64,000 nt of DNA from Kushneria sinocarnis (GTDB taxonomy: Bacteria; Pseudomonadota; Gammaproteobacteria; Pseudomonadales; Halomonadaceae), in assembly GCF_003633775.1 (NCBI RefSeq), contig NZ_RBIN01000004.1, forward strand, positions 248,001-312,000, read 5' to 3'. A model generated the notes under the pieces. The model was given only the letters and a program-made list of their open reading frames with translations. It was not told where the DNA came from and did not search any database. How positions within the stretch are numbered: the first letter of the stretch is position 1; the number at the start of each line of letters is the position of its first letter. A program made the translations under genes and the position numbers. Of this stretch, positions 32,725 through 39,793 are shown in pieces.

Positions 32725-34917
32725 ATGGCCGCCAGATCGGAGAGTGAAACCGATTCGCAGGGTGAAGCCGTTGAGGGCTCCACGACGGCGCTGCGGGTCA
32801 ATCGCAGCAAGACCGGCGTCCGCGCCCCGATCCCCTCCGACAGCATCCCCGAGCTCGATGATCCGCGGCTTTACTTCAATCGCGAACTCTCCACCCTGCA
32901 GTTTCACATTCGCGTGCTCGAGCAGGCCCTCGACGAGAGCCACCCCCTGCTCGATCGACTGATGTTCCTGCTGATCTTCTCGTCCAATCTCGATGAGTTC
33001 TTCGAGATCCGGGTCGCCGGGCTCAAGCACCGTATAGCCTTCGGGCACGAGGACCCCAGTGCCGATGGTCACTCGCCCTCCTCGGTCTTTGCCGAGATCT
33101 CGCGGCTGGCGCACGAACAGGTCGAGCGCCAGTATCACATCCTCAACGACCATCTGATCCCGGCACTCGCCAGCCAGGGCATTCACTTCCTGCGACGCAG
33201 CCAGTGGACCCGGGATCAGCAAAAGTGGGTCCACGAATACTTCGATGAGGAGATCATGCCGGTCATCAGCCCGATCGGGCTGGATCCCTCGCACCCGTTC
33301 CCGCGCCTGGTCAACAAGAGCCTCAACTTCATCGTCGAGCTCGAAGGCCAGGATGCCTTCGGCCGCACCGGCGGCATGGCCATCATCCCGGCGCCCCGGT
33401 CACTGCCGCGCCTGATTCGGGTACCCGAATCACTCGGCCAGCCCGGGTGTCAGGAATACCTCTTCCTTTCATCGATGATTCATGCCCATGCCGGCCAGCT
33501 GTTCCCCGGCATGACCATCCGCGGCTGCTATCAGTTCCGGCTGACGCGCAACGCCGATCTCAGCGTGGATACCGAGGATGTCTCCGATCTGGCCTCGGCG
33601 CTCAAGGGCGAACTGCTGGCACGACGCTACGGCGACGGCGTACGCCTCGAGGTCGCCAACAACTGTCCCGAGCATCTCAGCGATTTTCTGCTCTCCCAGT
33701 TCCGGCTGGATCGACGCGACCTCTACCTGGTCGATGGTCCGGTCAATCTCAGCCGACTGATGGCGATGATTGGCGACAGCCACCGCAGTGACCTGCGCTA
33801 CGCGCCCTTCACCCCGGGGCTGCCGAAGGTGCTCAGGAACGACGAGAGCCTGTTCGCCATCATCGCCCGGGAGGATGTGCTGCTGCTGCATCCGTGGGAG
33901 TCGTTCAGCGTGATCGAGAACTGGCTGGCCGAGGCCGCCCGCGATGCCAATGTGCTGGCCATCAAGCAGACGCTCTATCGGACCGGCGCCGATTCCGGCG
34001 TGGTCAATGCCCTGGTCGAGGCCGCCCGCAACGGCAAGGAAGTCACCGTGGTGATCGAGCTGCGCGCCCGCTTCGACGAGGCCGACAACATTGCGCTGGC
34101 GTCGCGACTGCAGGAAGCCGGCGCCAATGTCATCTATGGCGTGATGGCCTACAAGACCCACGCCAAGATGCTGCATATCGTGCGCCGCGAGGCCGGTCGC
34201 ATCCGCCACTATGCCCACATGGGCACCGGCAACTACCACGCCGGAACGGCACGCCTGTATACCGACTACAGCCTGCTGACCGCTCGCGAAAGCCTCTGCG
34301 AGGACGTTCATCACGTCTTCCAGCAGCTCTCGGGGATGGGAGAGCCACGCCATACCGAGCATGTCCTGCACGCTCCCTTCATCCTGCACAGCCGCCTGCT
34401 GGACATGATCGACCGCGAGGCACGCAATGCCCGCAAGGGACGCAAGAGCCATCTCATCATCAAGTGCAACTCGCTGACCGAGCCGCAGCTGATCCGGGCG
34501 CTCTACCGCGCGTCACAGGCCGGCGTGAAGTGCGACCTGATCATCCGCGGCACCTGCTGTCTGCGCCCCGGGGTGGCCGGCGTGTCGGACCACATCACGG
34601 TACGCTCGATCGTGGGCCGCTTTCTCGAACATACCCGGGTCTATCATTTCCACAATGCCGGCAAGCCGGAAACCTGGTGTTCGAGTGCCGATTTCATGGA
34701 GCGCAACATGTTCAATCGGGTCGAAACCTGCTTTCCGCTGCTGGATCGCCATATCGCCAAGCGCGTCCGCAAGGATCTCGACACCTATCTGCTGGACAAC
34801 TGTCAGAGCTGGCAGCTGCACAGCGACGGCCACTACGAAAAGCGTCAGCCGGGCGACGGGGAAGCCGCCATCAGTGCGCAGGAGACGCTGCTCTACGCCT
34901 ACTCGGCCCGCGCCTGA
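32725..34917 (+). CDS. ppk: Polyphosphate kinase 1
   Basis: PPK1 polymerises the gamma-phosphate of ATP into polyphosphate through a phosphohistidine. The 730-residue protein shows YFNRELSTLQFHIRVLEQA of the N domain, the catalytic block YKTHAKMLHIVRRE with His479 as the probable phosphorylated residue, the second phospholipase-D-like half with RSIVGRFLEHTRVYHFHN, and a C-terminal helix. About 40 N-terminal residues are hydrophilic and poorly conserved. The ATG at 32725 has GGGGGACCAGGAG before it; the frame also opens at 32698. Exopolyphosphatase ppx lies 9 kb away rather than adjacent. Confidence 0.96.
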   Translation: MAARSESETDSQGEAVEGSTTALRVNRSKTGVRAPIPSDSIPELDDPRLYFNRELSTLQFHIRVLEQALDESHPLLDRLMFLLIFSSNLDEFFEIRVAGLKHRIAFGHEDPSADGHSPSSVFAEISRLAHEQVERQYHILNDHLIPALASQGIHFLRRSQWTRDQQKWVHEYFDEEIMPVISPIGLDPSHPFPRLVNKSLNFIVELEGQDAFGRTGGMAIIPAPRSLPRLIRVPESLGQPGCQEYLFLSSMIHAHAGQLFPGMTIRGCYQFRLTRNADLSVDTEDVSDLASALKGELLARRYGDGVRLEVANNCPEHLSDFLLSQFRLDRRDLYLVDGPVNLSRLMAMIGDSHRSDLRYAPFTPGLPKVLRNDESLFAIIAREDVLLLHPWESFSVIENWLAEAARDANVLAIKQTLYRTGADSGVVNALVEAARNGKEVTVVIELRARFDEADNIALASRLQEAGANVIYGVMAYKTHAKMLHIVRREAGRIRHYAHMGTGNYHAGTARLYTDYSLLTARESLCEDVHHVFQQLSGMGEPRHTEHVLHAPFILHSRLLDMIDREARNARKGRKSHLIIKCNSLTEPQLIRALYRASQAGVKCDLIIRGTCCLRPGVAGVSDHITVRSIVGRFLEHTRVYHFHNAGKPETWCSSADFMERNMFNRVETCFPLLDRHIAKRVRKDLDTYLLDNCQSWQLHSDGHYEKRQPGDGEAAISAQETLLYAYSARA

Positions 34918-34955
34918 AGGAATTCGCCAGCGCGAGTTGACATGAAGGCCGCGCG

Positions 34956-34988
34956 CCCGGCCTGCCGCAGTCATGGCCGCAGGCCGGG
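34956..34988. terminator. GC-rich hairpin between convergent ppk1 and phoX
   Basis: CCCGGCCTGC and GCAGGCCGGG form a perfect 10-bp stem around a 13-nt loop in the 87-nt gap between the two convergent stops. Neither side has a T-run, so a role as a shared bidirectional terminator is only likely. Confidence 0.4.
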
Positions 34989-35004
34989 GCCGCATCAGCC
35001 GGGG

Positions 35005-37143
35005 TCAGACACCGATCGCGCCGCCGCCCTCCTTCTGGATCACCACCGTGGCCGCCCGCGGACGAACCTGCCCTTCGCTCGCCCGGGTCGCATCATCGCC
35101 GGCCGGCCAGTTGCCCGGGTGCTGGATGTTGATGAACAGTGCCGAGCGATCCGGTGTTGCGAAAATGCCGGTGACCTCACAGGCATTCGGCCCCACGGCA
35201 AAGCGCCTGAGCTGCTGCCCGGTCCGGCGGGTGTCGCCGCGCCCCATGGCCTCCGGCACGACCGCCAGCACCTGATCGTTGGTCGCCCGGGCCACGGCAT
35301 TGTCACGCCCCTTGTCGATCCCATTGTCGGTTTCGATCCAGAGGATGCCCTCGCCGCTCTCTCCCCGCTGATCGAACCAGAGGCCATCGGGGCTGGCGAA
35401 CTCGCTGGCCTCGGTCAGCCCCGAGCGGTTGATGTCGTCATCGGCGCCGGCCGGGGCCCCGAACAGGAAGACTTCCCACGCGAAGCGATGCGGCTCGTCT
35501 TCCTCGCGCCAGCGCATGACCTGGCCGAAATCGTTGTCGGGCCGTGGGTTGGCGGCATTGACCGGCGCCGTATCGAACCCGGCGCCGAGAGCACCAATGC
35601 CCGCCGCACCGTCGGTAAAGGTCGGCTCGGTGCCTTCGGCCGTGCGATCGGAGTTGTTGGTCAGCGACATGTAGACCTCGCCGGAGCCCGGATCGACCGT
35701 GCCCCACTCCGGCCGATCCATGGGCGTGGCTCCCATCAGATCGGCGGCATCGCAGGTATTGATGATGATGCCGGCCTGGTCGCCGAACACCTCCCCCAGG
35801 GTGCGCTCGCCCGCGGGGCCGCCACCGGGGATTTCACTTTCCGGCGTCAGTGCCAGCCAATCGCCGCTGCCATCGGCGTTGAAACGCGCCGCGTAGAGCG
35901 TGCCCTCATCCAGATAGCGGGCGCCGATCGCCTGGCGGTCGTAGCGTTCACCGGGACGGTTGGCATCACGGGGATCCCAGCGCTTGTCCGAGACGAACTT
36001 GTAGATGTACTCGTTGCGGGCATCATGGCCGGTATAGAAGGTCAGCGGCTCGCCCTCGACCACCCTGCCGGGCCAGCAGCCCTCGTGGCGAAAGCGCCCC
36101 AGCGCCGTTCGCTTGAAGGCGCTGCTCTCGCTGTCATAGGGATCGATCTCCACCACATAGCCGAACGCGCGCGCCTCGTTGCGATAATCCTCCCGTGCAC
36201 TGGCCGCCCGGGGAGTATTGTCGAAACGCGCAAACTCCCCCTCGCTGCCGCCCCGGGCGGTTTCCCAGCCGTAGCGGCCCCGCCCGGCAGGCATGCCGAG
36301 GCGCTGCTGGTCGGGCGTCTGGGTACCGCGATTGATGAAGACCTCGGGCCAGTTCTCTTCACAGCTCAGGTAGGTGCCCCAGGGCGTGTAGCCGCAGGCG
36401 CAATTGTTGTTGGTGCCCCGCACCCGGGTACCGTCCGGCGACCAGGCGGTATGAACCCGATCGCTGCCACGCACCGGTCCGGCCAGCTCCATGGGCGTGG
36501 CCGAGGTGAAGCGCCGGTTGTGAGGATCCCCGGCGACGACCGTCCAGTGCCCGCTGTCATCGCGCCGGACACGCACCACGCACACGCCATGCGCGTTGAT
36601 CTCGGTACGTACCTCATCCGCCGGGCGCGCTCCCTCATCGGCATGGGCAGGGCCACCGCTCGGCGCCCAGAGCGCCTGCTGATCGATGTACTCGTGATTG
36701 AGCACCAGCAGGAAATCGCGGGAGGCCTGCGCCGGATCGAGCGGAAAGTGATACATGCCATCGTGATGCATGCCCAGCGCGCGCGCCTGCAGCTCGGGCG
36801 TCAGCGCCAGCTCGTCGGACCACCGGGGGCCATCGGCATCGAGCGGCGTTCCCCAGGGCGCCAGTACCTGGGCACGATACCCCGGCGGCACCACCACGGC
36901 ATCGGTCAGCGAACCCGGTACCGAATCGAATCCCAGCCGCAGCGAGCCCTCACCGGCAGCCGCCGTGGCGGCCCGCACCGCTCCGGGCAGGCCGAAACCG
37001 GCAAACAGGGTCGCTGCTGCCACGCCGAGCCCACCCTGCATGACCCGGCGGCGGGAGATGTGGCGCTCGAGGATGGTCGAAAACGGCGTATTCCGGCTGT
37101 GATTGTGGTTATCGTGATTTTCGATCTCGGCACTCATGCTCAC
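35005..37143 (-). CDS. phoX: PhoX-family alkaline phosphatase, Tat-exported
   Basis: PhoX (DUF839) enzymes release phosphate from phosphomonoesters outside the cytoplasm with an iron-calcium centre. The N-terminus has a twin-arginine signal (SRRRVM at 30-35, then a hydrophobic, Ala/Gly-rich stretch ending near AVRA at 55-58). The family motif NNNCACGYTPWGTYLSCEE is at about 245-263, with Cys248 the likely active-site position. NHEYIDQ and PDGLWFDQRG are further family blocks. At 712 residues it is of usual length. It is convergent with ppk1; a Pho-box-like repeat lies 59 nt before the ATG, and tatABC is 4 kb away. Confidence 0.92.
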   Translation of the reverse strand: MSMSAEIENHDNHNHSRNTPFSTILERHISRRRVMQGGLGVAAATLFAGFGLPGAVRAATAAAGEGSLRLGFDSVPGSLTDAVVVPPGYRAQVLAPWGTPLDADGPRWSDELALTPELQARALGMHHDGMYHFPLDPAQASRDFLLVLNHEYIDQQALWAPSGGPAHADEGARPADEVRTEINAHGVCVVRVRRDDSGHWTVVAGDPHNRRFTSATPMELAGPVRGSDRVHTAWSPDGTRVRGTNNNCACGYTPWGTYLSCEENWPEVFINRGTQTPDQQRLGMPAGRGRYGWETARGGSEGEFARFDNTPRAASAREDYRNEARAFGYVVEIDPYDSESSAFKRTALGRFRHEGCWPGRVVEGEPLTFYTGHDARNEYIYKFVSDKRWDPRDANRPGERYDRQAIGARYLDEGTLYAARFNADGSGDWLALTPESEIPGGGPAGERTLGEVFGDQAGIIINTCDAADLMGATPMDRPEWGTVDPGSGEVYMSLTNNSDRTAEGTEPTFTDGAAGIGALGAGFDTAPVNAANPRPDNDFGQVMRWREEDEPHRFAWEVFLFGAPAGADDDINRSGLTEASEFASPDGLWFDQRGESGEGILWIETDNGIDKGRDNAVARATNDQVLAVVPEAMGRGDTRRTGQQLRRFAVGPNACEVTGIFATPDRSALFINIQHPGNWPAGDDATRASEGQVRPRAATVVIQKEGGGAIGV

Positions 37144-37201
37144 TTCCCGTCAGCTGCGTGGATGAAAACGACCTGGTCCTCATCCACGCTAGGCGCAGGA
37201 C

Positions 37202-37219
37202 GTGACACTCTGGTGACAC
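37202..37219 (-). promoter_or_regulatory. Pho-box-like direct repeat upstream of phoX
   Basis: Read on the minus strand, GTGTCAC-CAGA-GTGTCAC is a perfect repeat with the 7-4-7 layout of a PhoB site, each half matching CTGTCAC at 6 of 7. A TAGCGT element about 10 nt downstream could act as the -10. Confidence 0.72.
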
Positions 37220-37259
37220 CCACCCGCCGGACACAAGCCCCGCCCGGCGGGATATCTGC

Positions 37260-38366
37260 TCAGAGGGAGATTTCGGCACCGGCCGACGCCATCGACGGCG
37301 CCCGGGCGAGGCGCTCGGCGGCTGCCAGCAGCAGGCTGCGGGTCTGCGCCCAGTCCAGACAGCCATCGGTGATCGATACCCCATGCTGCAGCTCGCCGCC
37401 CATGGGCTGGCGCCCGCCTTCCAGATGGCTTTCGATCATCACCCCGGTGAGGGCCTGCTGCCCTGCCAGACGCTGCTCGATGACCTGCTCGAATACCTCG
37501 GGCTGTCGAAAGGGATCCTTGCCACTGTTGGCGTGCGAGCAGTCCACCATCAGCGAGGGCGGGTGACCGGCATGTTCGAGTGCCCGGCAGGCCGCCTCGA
37601 TGCTCCCCGGGTCGCAGTTGGGGCCCTGATGGCCACCACGCAGTACCAGCTGCGTATCCGGATTGCCGGCGGTTTCGATCACCGCCGGTCCGCCCTGCTC
37701 ATCAACGCCGAAGAAGCGATGACCGTGGGCGCTGGCCGCCATGGCATCCAGCGCCACCCCGATCCCGCCATCGGTGCCGTTCTTGAACCCCACCGGGGCC
37801 GGAAAACCGCTGGCCAGCTCGCGATGAATCTGGGATTCGGTGGTACGCGCCCCGATCGCCGCCCAGCTCACCAGATCATCGATATAGGGCGCCGTCATCG
37901 GCTGGAGCAGCTCGGTCGCCACCGGCACCCCGAGCGCGACGATGTCGCGCATCAGCCGACGGGCACGCCACAGCCCGCCCGCCATGTCATCGCGACCATC
38001 GAGATCGGGATCATAGGCAAAACCCTTCCAGCCCACGGTGGTACGCGGTTTCTCGATGTAGACACGCATCACCGGCAGCAGCTGTTCACCGACCCGGGCC
38101 GCCAGCTCCTGCAGATGCCGGGCGTACTCCATGGCGGCGTGTTCATCGTGAATCGAACAGGGGCCGGTCACGACCAGCAGGCGATCATCCCTGCCATGGA
38201 TGATATCGCGGATGGCGCTGCGCTGATGGGCAATGGTACGGGTCAGCTCGTCGGCAAGCGGCAGCTCGCGCTTCAGTTCGGCACTGCTCGGCAGCGCACA
38301 GCGGGTCCGGCGCGCGGGCAGCTCGGATGCAGCGGTGGTAGCGGGCGTGGTTTCGGAAATCGACAT
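37260..38366 (-). CDS. 3-deoxy-7-phosphoheptulonate (DAHP) synthase, class I AroF/AroG/AroH type
   Basis: The enzyme joins phosphoenolpyruvate and erythrose 4-phosphate in the first step of aromatic amino acid synthesis. The 368 residues contain GPCSIHD (metal ligand Cys70), EKPRTTVGWKG, GFKNGTDGG, the RGGHQGPNCD histidine ligand and DCSHANSGK, so the catalytic set is complete. Which amino acid inhibits it cannot be read from the sequence with confidence, so I give no isozyme symbol. GGAG lies 9 nt before the ATG. The 400 bases upstream carry small ORFs, hairpins and a terminator that point to regulation by aromatic amino acids. The next gene downstream is phoX, with its own promoter. Confidence 0.95.
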   Translation of the reverse strand: MSISETTPATTAASELPARRTRCALPSSAELKRELPLADELTRTIAHQRSAIRDIIHGRDDRLLVVTGPCSIHDEHAAMEYARHLQELAARVGEQLLPVMRVYIEKPRTTVGWKGFAYDPDLDGRDDMAGGLWRARRLMRDIVALGVPVATELLQPMTAPYIDDLVSWAAIGARTTESQIHRELASGFPAPVGFKNGTDGGIGVALDAMAASAHGHRFFGVDEQGGPAVIETAGNPDTQLVLRGGHQGPNCDPGSIEAACRALEHAGHPPSLMVDCSHANSGKDPFRQPEVFEQVIEQRLAGQQALTGVMIESHLEGGRQPMGGELQHGVSITDGCLDWAQTRSLLLAAAERLARAPSMASAGAEISL

Positions 38367-38389
38367 CAGGGGCGCTCCAGGGTTCGGGC

Positions 38390-38413
38390 GCCGTCATGCG
38401 TCAGCACAACGGC
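38390..38413 (-). promoter_or_regulatory. Hairpin between the aromatic leader ORF and the DAHP synthase start
   Basis: GCCGTTGTGC and GCATGACGGC pair over 10 positions, two of them G-T, around a 4-nt loop. The stop codon of the upstream leader ORF sits in the loop, and the DAHP synthase ribosome-binding site follows about 10 nt later. A ribosome ending or stalling in the leader would decide whether this hairpin forms. Confidence 0.55.
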
Positions 38414-38511
38414 GCGGATGTTCGTGGGTGCAGATGACAGGCACGGCCCGTACGGCGGGCTGCCGACCGCCAGTGAAAGGGAAAGCCGGAAAAGTAGCTG
38501 TAATAACGCAT
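38401..38511 (-). CDS. Aromatic-rich leader peptide of DAHP synthase (36 residues)
   Basis: This short ORF starts MRYYSYFSGFPFHW, with seven Tyr, Phe or Trp codons among the first 14, then continues basic to ...TSAPLC. AGGAG lies 7 nt before the ATG, an excellent site. Such clusters are the hallmark of leader peptides that sense charged aromatic tRNAs, as for the E. coli pheA leader. It lies between an intrinsic terminator and the DAHP synthase gene, on the same strand, and its stop falls in the loop of a hairpin. No T-run follows it, so control of translation or of Rho access is as possible as classical attenuation. That the peptide is translated is inferred. Confidence 0.68.
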   Translation of the reverse strand: MRYYSYFSGFPFHWRSAARRTGRACHLHPRTSAPLC

Positions 38512-38546
38512 GCGAATGCTCCTGCCGGGCCCGATCAGGGCGTGAT

Positions 38547-38584
38547 AAAAAAAACCCCCGGTGGCGGCTGCCGACCGGGGGTTT
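38547..38584 (-). terminator. Intrinsic terminator / attenuator upstream of DAHP synthase
   Basis: On the minus strand AAACCCCCGGT and ACCGGGGGTTT form a 10-11 bp stem around an 11-nt loop, followed by a run of eight T. It stands after the 41-residue ORF and before the second leader ORF, 180 nt ahead of the gene. With no obvious promoter between it and DAHP synthase, it should act as a regulated (leaky) terminator. Confidence 0.88.
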
Positions 38585-38610
38585 CCTTGGGGCGGGCAGC
38601 CTGATCGCTC

Positions 38611-38643
38611 TCAGGCACGCCCGAATGACTCAGGCGTGCCTGA
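38611..38643 (-). promoter_or_regulatory. 11-bp hairpin overlapping the end of the first leader ORF
   Basis: TCAGGCACGCC and GGCGTGCCTGA form a perfect 11-bp stem. Its first arm covers the last codons of the 41-residue ORF and the TGA lies in the loop. The second arm can alternatively pair with TCAGGC at 38599-38604, and GGCTGCC at 38595-38601 can pair with the terminator loop at 38566-38572. These mutually exclusive pairings resemble an attenuator. Confidence 0.65.
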
Positions 38644-38755
38644 TACCAAACCAATAGCTGCCGAAATGACCGACATGATCCATGCACGGCGCCAGCCCTT
38701 CGCCACTGCAGGCGAAGCATCCGGAATGGTTGACTGACGCTACAGGCATCATCAT
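38630..38755 (-). CDS. 41-residue ORF ending in an aromatic cluster; possible leader peptide
   Basis: The ORF begins with three consecutive ATG codons, 4 to 10 nt after a perfect AAGGAG. It contains three cysteines (CFAC, then APC) and ends HFGSYWFGIRHA, with Phe31, Tyr34, Trp35 and Phe36 just before a strong hairpin and terminator. This could be a leader peptide of DAHP synthase. Alternatively it is a small protein with a CxxC motif, last gene of a unit that starts at 39010. An internal ATG at 38683 would give a 17-residue version. I do not recognise a family. Confidence 0.55.
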   Translation of the reverse strand: MMMPVASVNHSGCFACSGEGLAPCMDHVGHFGSYWFGIRHA

Positions 38756-38767
38756 GCGTCTCCTTCG

Positions 38768-38863
38768 TTACTCGTCTTCATCTTCCTCGGGCATGCCCGA
38801 GAGCACGCCTCGACTCATTCGCGGGCAGCGGCGATACCACTCTCCGGCTGCTGCGGTCTCCGG
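38768..38863 (-). other. In-frame extension beyond the amber stop of the small membrane ORF
   Basis: After the TAG at 38864-38866 the same frame stays open for 31 more codons to a TAA at 38768. The translation (PETAAAGEWYRRCPRMSRG, then ending GMPEEDEDE) looks like a natural polar tail of a membrane protein. It ends 12 nt before the next ORF, a normal operon distance. It may be the lost C-terminus of a broken gene, a readthrough product, or chance. Confidence 0.45.
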
Positions 38864-39010
38864 CTACAGCTCGCTCCAGAAGAACAGCCCCGGCAGTGCC
38901 GCCAGCAGCGCTGTCACAAGCAGGGCGGCCACCATCAGTACGGCAAGCAGCTTTTCATGACGTTCATGGCGCCTGTGCAGACGGCGGAACAGGGTGATGC
39001 GTGAACGCAT
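38864..39010 (-). CDS. Small single-pass membrane protein, possibly cut short by an amber codon
   Basis: The 48-residue product has a basic N-terminus (MRSRITLFRRLHRRHERHEK), one strong membrane helix (LLAVLMVAALLVTALLAALPG) and ends FFWSEL at TAG. GGAGGT lies 7 nt before the ATG, a very good ribosome-binding site, which is the main reason to call it. With the 31-codon extension it would be an 80-codon protein with an acidic tail. A change of CAG to TAG would explain the break. No function or family is recognised. It lies downstream of folM on the same strand. Confidence 0.6.
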   Translation of the reverse strand: MRSRITLFRRLHRRHERHEKLLAVLMVAALLVTALLAALPGLFFWSEL

Positions 39011-39079
39011 GGAGCCACCTCCGAGTGAACCCTGGTCACCGGTAACCGGCGACTGCCCGATTGTTGCATGTCATTACCT

Positions 39080-39793
39080 TTACTTCACATGACGCCCGCC
39101 GTCAACGGGTAGCGTGGCACCGGTGATGTAACCGTTGTCGAGCAGATAGCGCACACTCTGCCAGATCACCCCCGGCCCGGGCGGCGCCGGAATCATCGAG
39201 CGGGCATTGAGATGCGCCAGATATTCGGCATCATCCGTTTCGTTGAGCATGATGGCCGCCGGCGCAATGGTATTGACCTTGATCTCGGGACCGAACAGCG
39301 CTGCAAACGATCGGCTCAGGTTTTCCAGCCCGGCCTTGGTGGCCGCATAGGCCACATGCCGGCGCGACCCCCGGCTGGCCGCGAAGTCGGTCATGTGGAT
39401 GATGTCGCGCATCGGTTCGCGGCAGGCCATCAGCAGTTCCTGCACGTGCAGGTTGATCAGATAGGGCGCCTGCATGTGAATGCGAAACATCCGCTCGAAG
39501 GTATCTCCGGCCTGGTCATCGAAACGATCGGCTTCCCACAGCGAGGCGTTGTGAATCACCGCCCGCAGCCGCGGCGTACTCTCCCTGAGCGCCTCGATGA
39601 ACCGCATGATGCCGGATTCGCTGGAGAAATCCGCCTGTAGCGCCGTGATACCGCGCCGGCGCAGCGCCTCCACGGCTTCGCGTTCACGCCGATAGGTAAT
39701 GATGACCGGGTGCCCGTCATCCTGCAGCCGTTCGGCGCAGTAGCGGCCCAGCCGCTGGGCGCCGCCGGTAATCAGGATCGGCGCCTGGCTCAT
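39080..39793 (-). CDS. folM: Dihydromonapterin reductase / short-chain dehydrogenase FolM
   Basis: FolM reduces dihydromonapterin, and weakly dihydrofolate, with NADPH. The 237-residue SDR fold shows ITGGAQRLGRYCAERL at about 7-22 (cofactor-binding), the HNAS motif, catalytic Tyr-Lys in YAATKAG, and NTIAPAAIML. The arginine-containing GGAQRLGR loop is typical of FolM and pteridine reductases rather than of FabG. It overlaps the fre gene by 4 nt. Substrate is inferred from the family. Confidence 0.82.
   Translation of the reverse strand: MSQAPILITGGAQRLGRYCAERLQDDGHPVIITYRREREAVEALRRRGITALQADFSSESGIMRFIEALRESTPRLRAVIHNASLWEADRFDDQAGDTFERMFRIHMQAPYLINLHVQELLMACREPMRDIIHMTDFAASRGSRRHVAYAATKAGLENLSRSFAALFGPEIKVNTIAPAAIMLNETDDAEYLAHLNARSMIPAPPGPGVIWQSVRYLLDNGYITGATLPVDGGRHVK

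Noticed and set aside
38599-38620. A definite antitermination mechanism with named strands for the DAHP synthase leader
   Set aside because: The alternative pairings are visible, but the simple model gives the opposite response to what is expected for starvation. I report the parts only.
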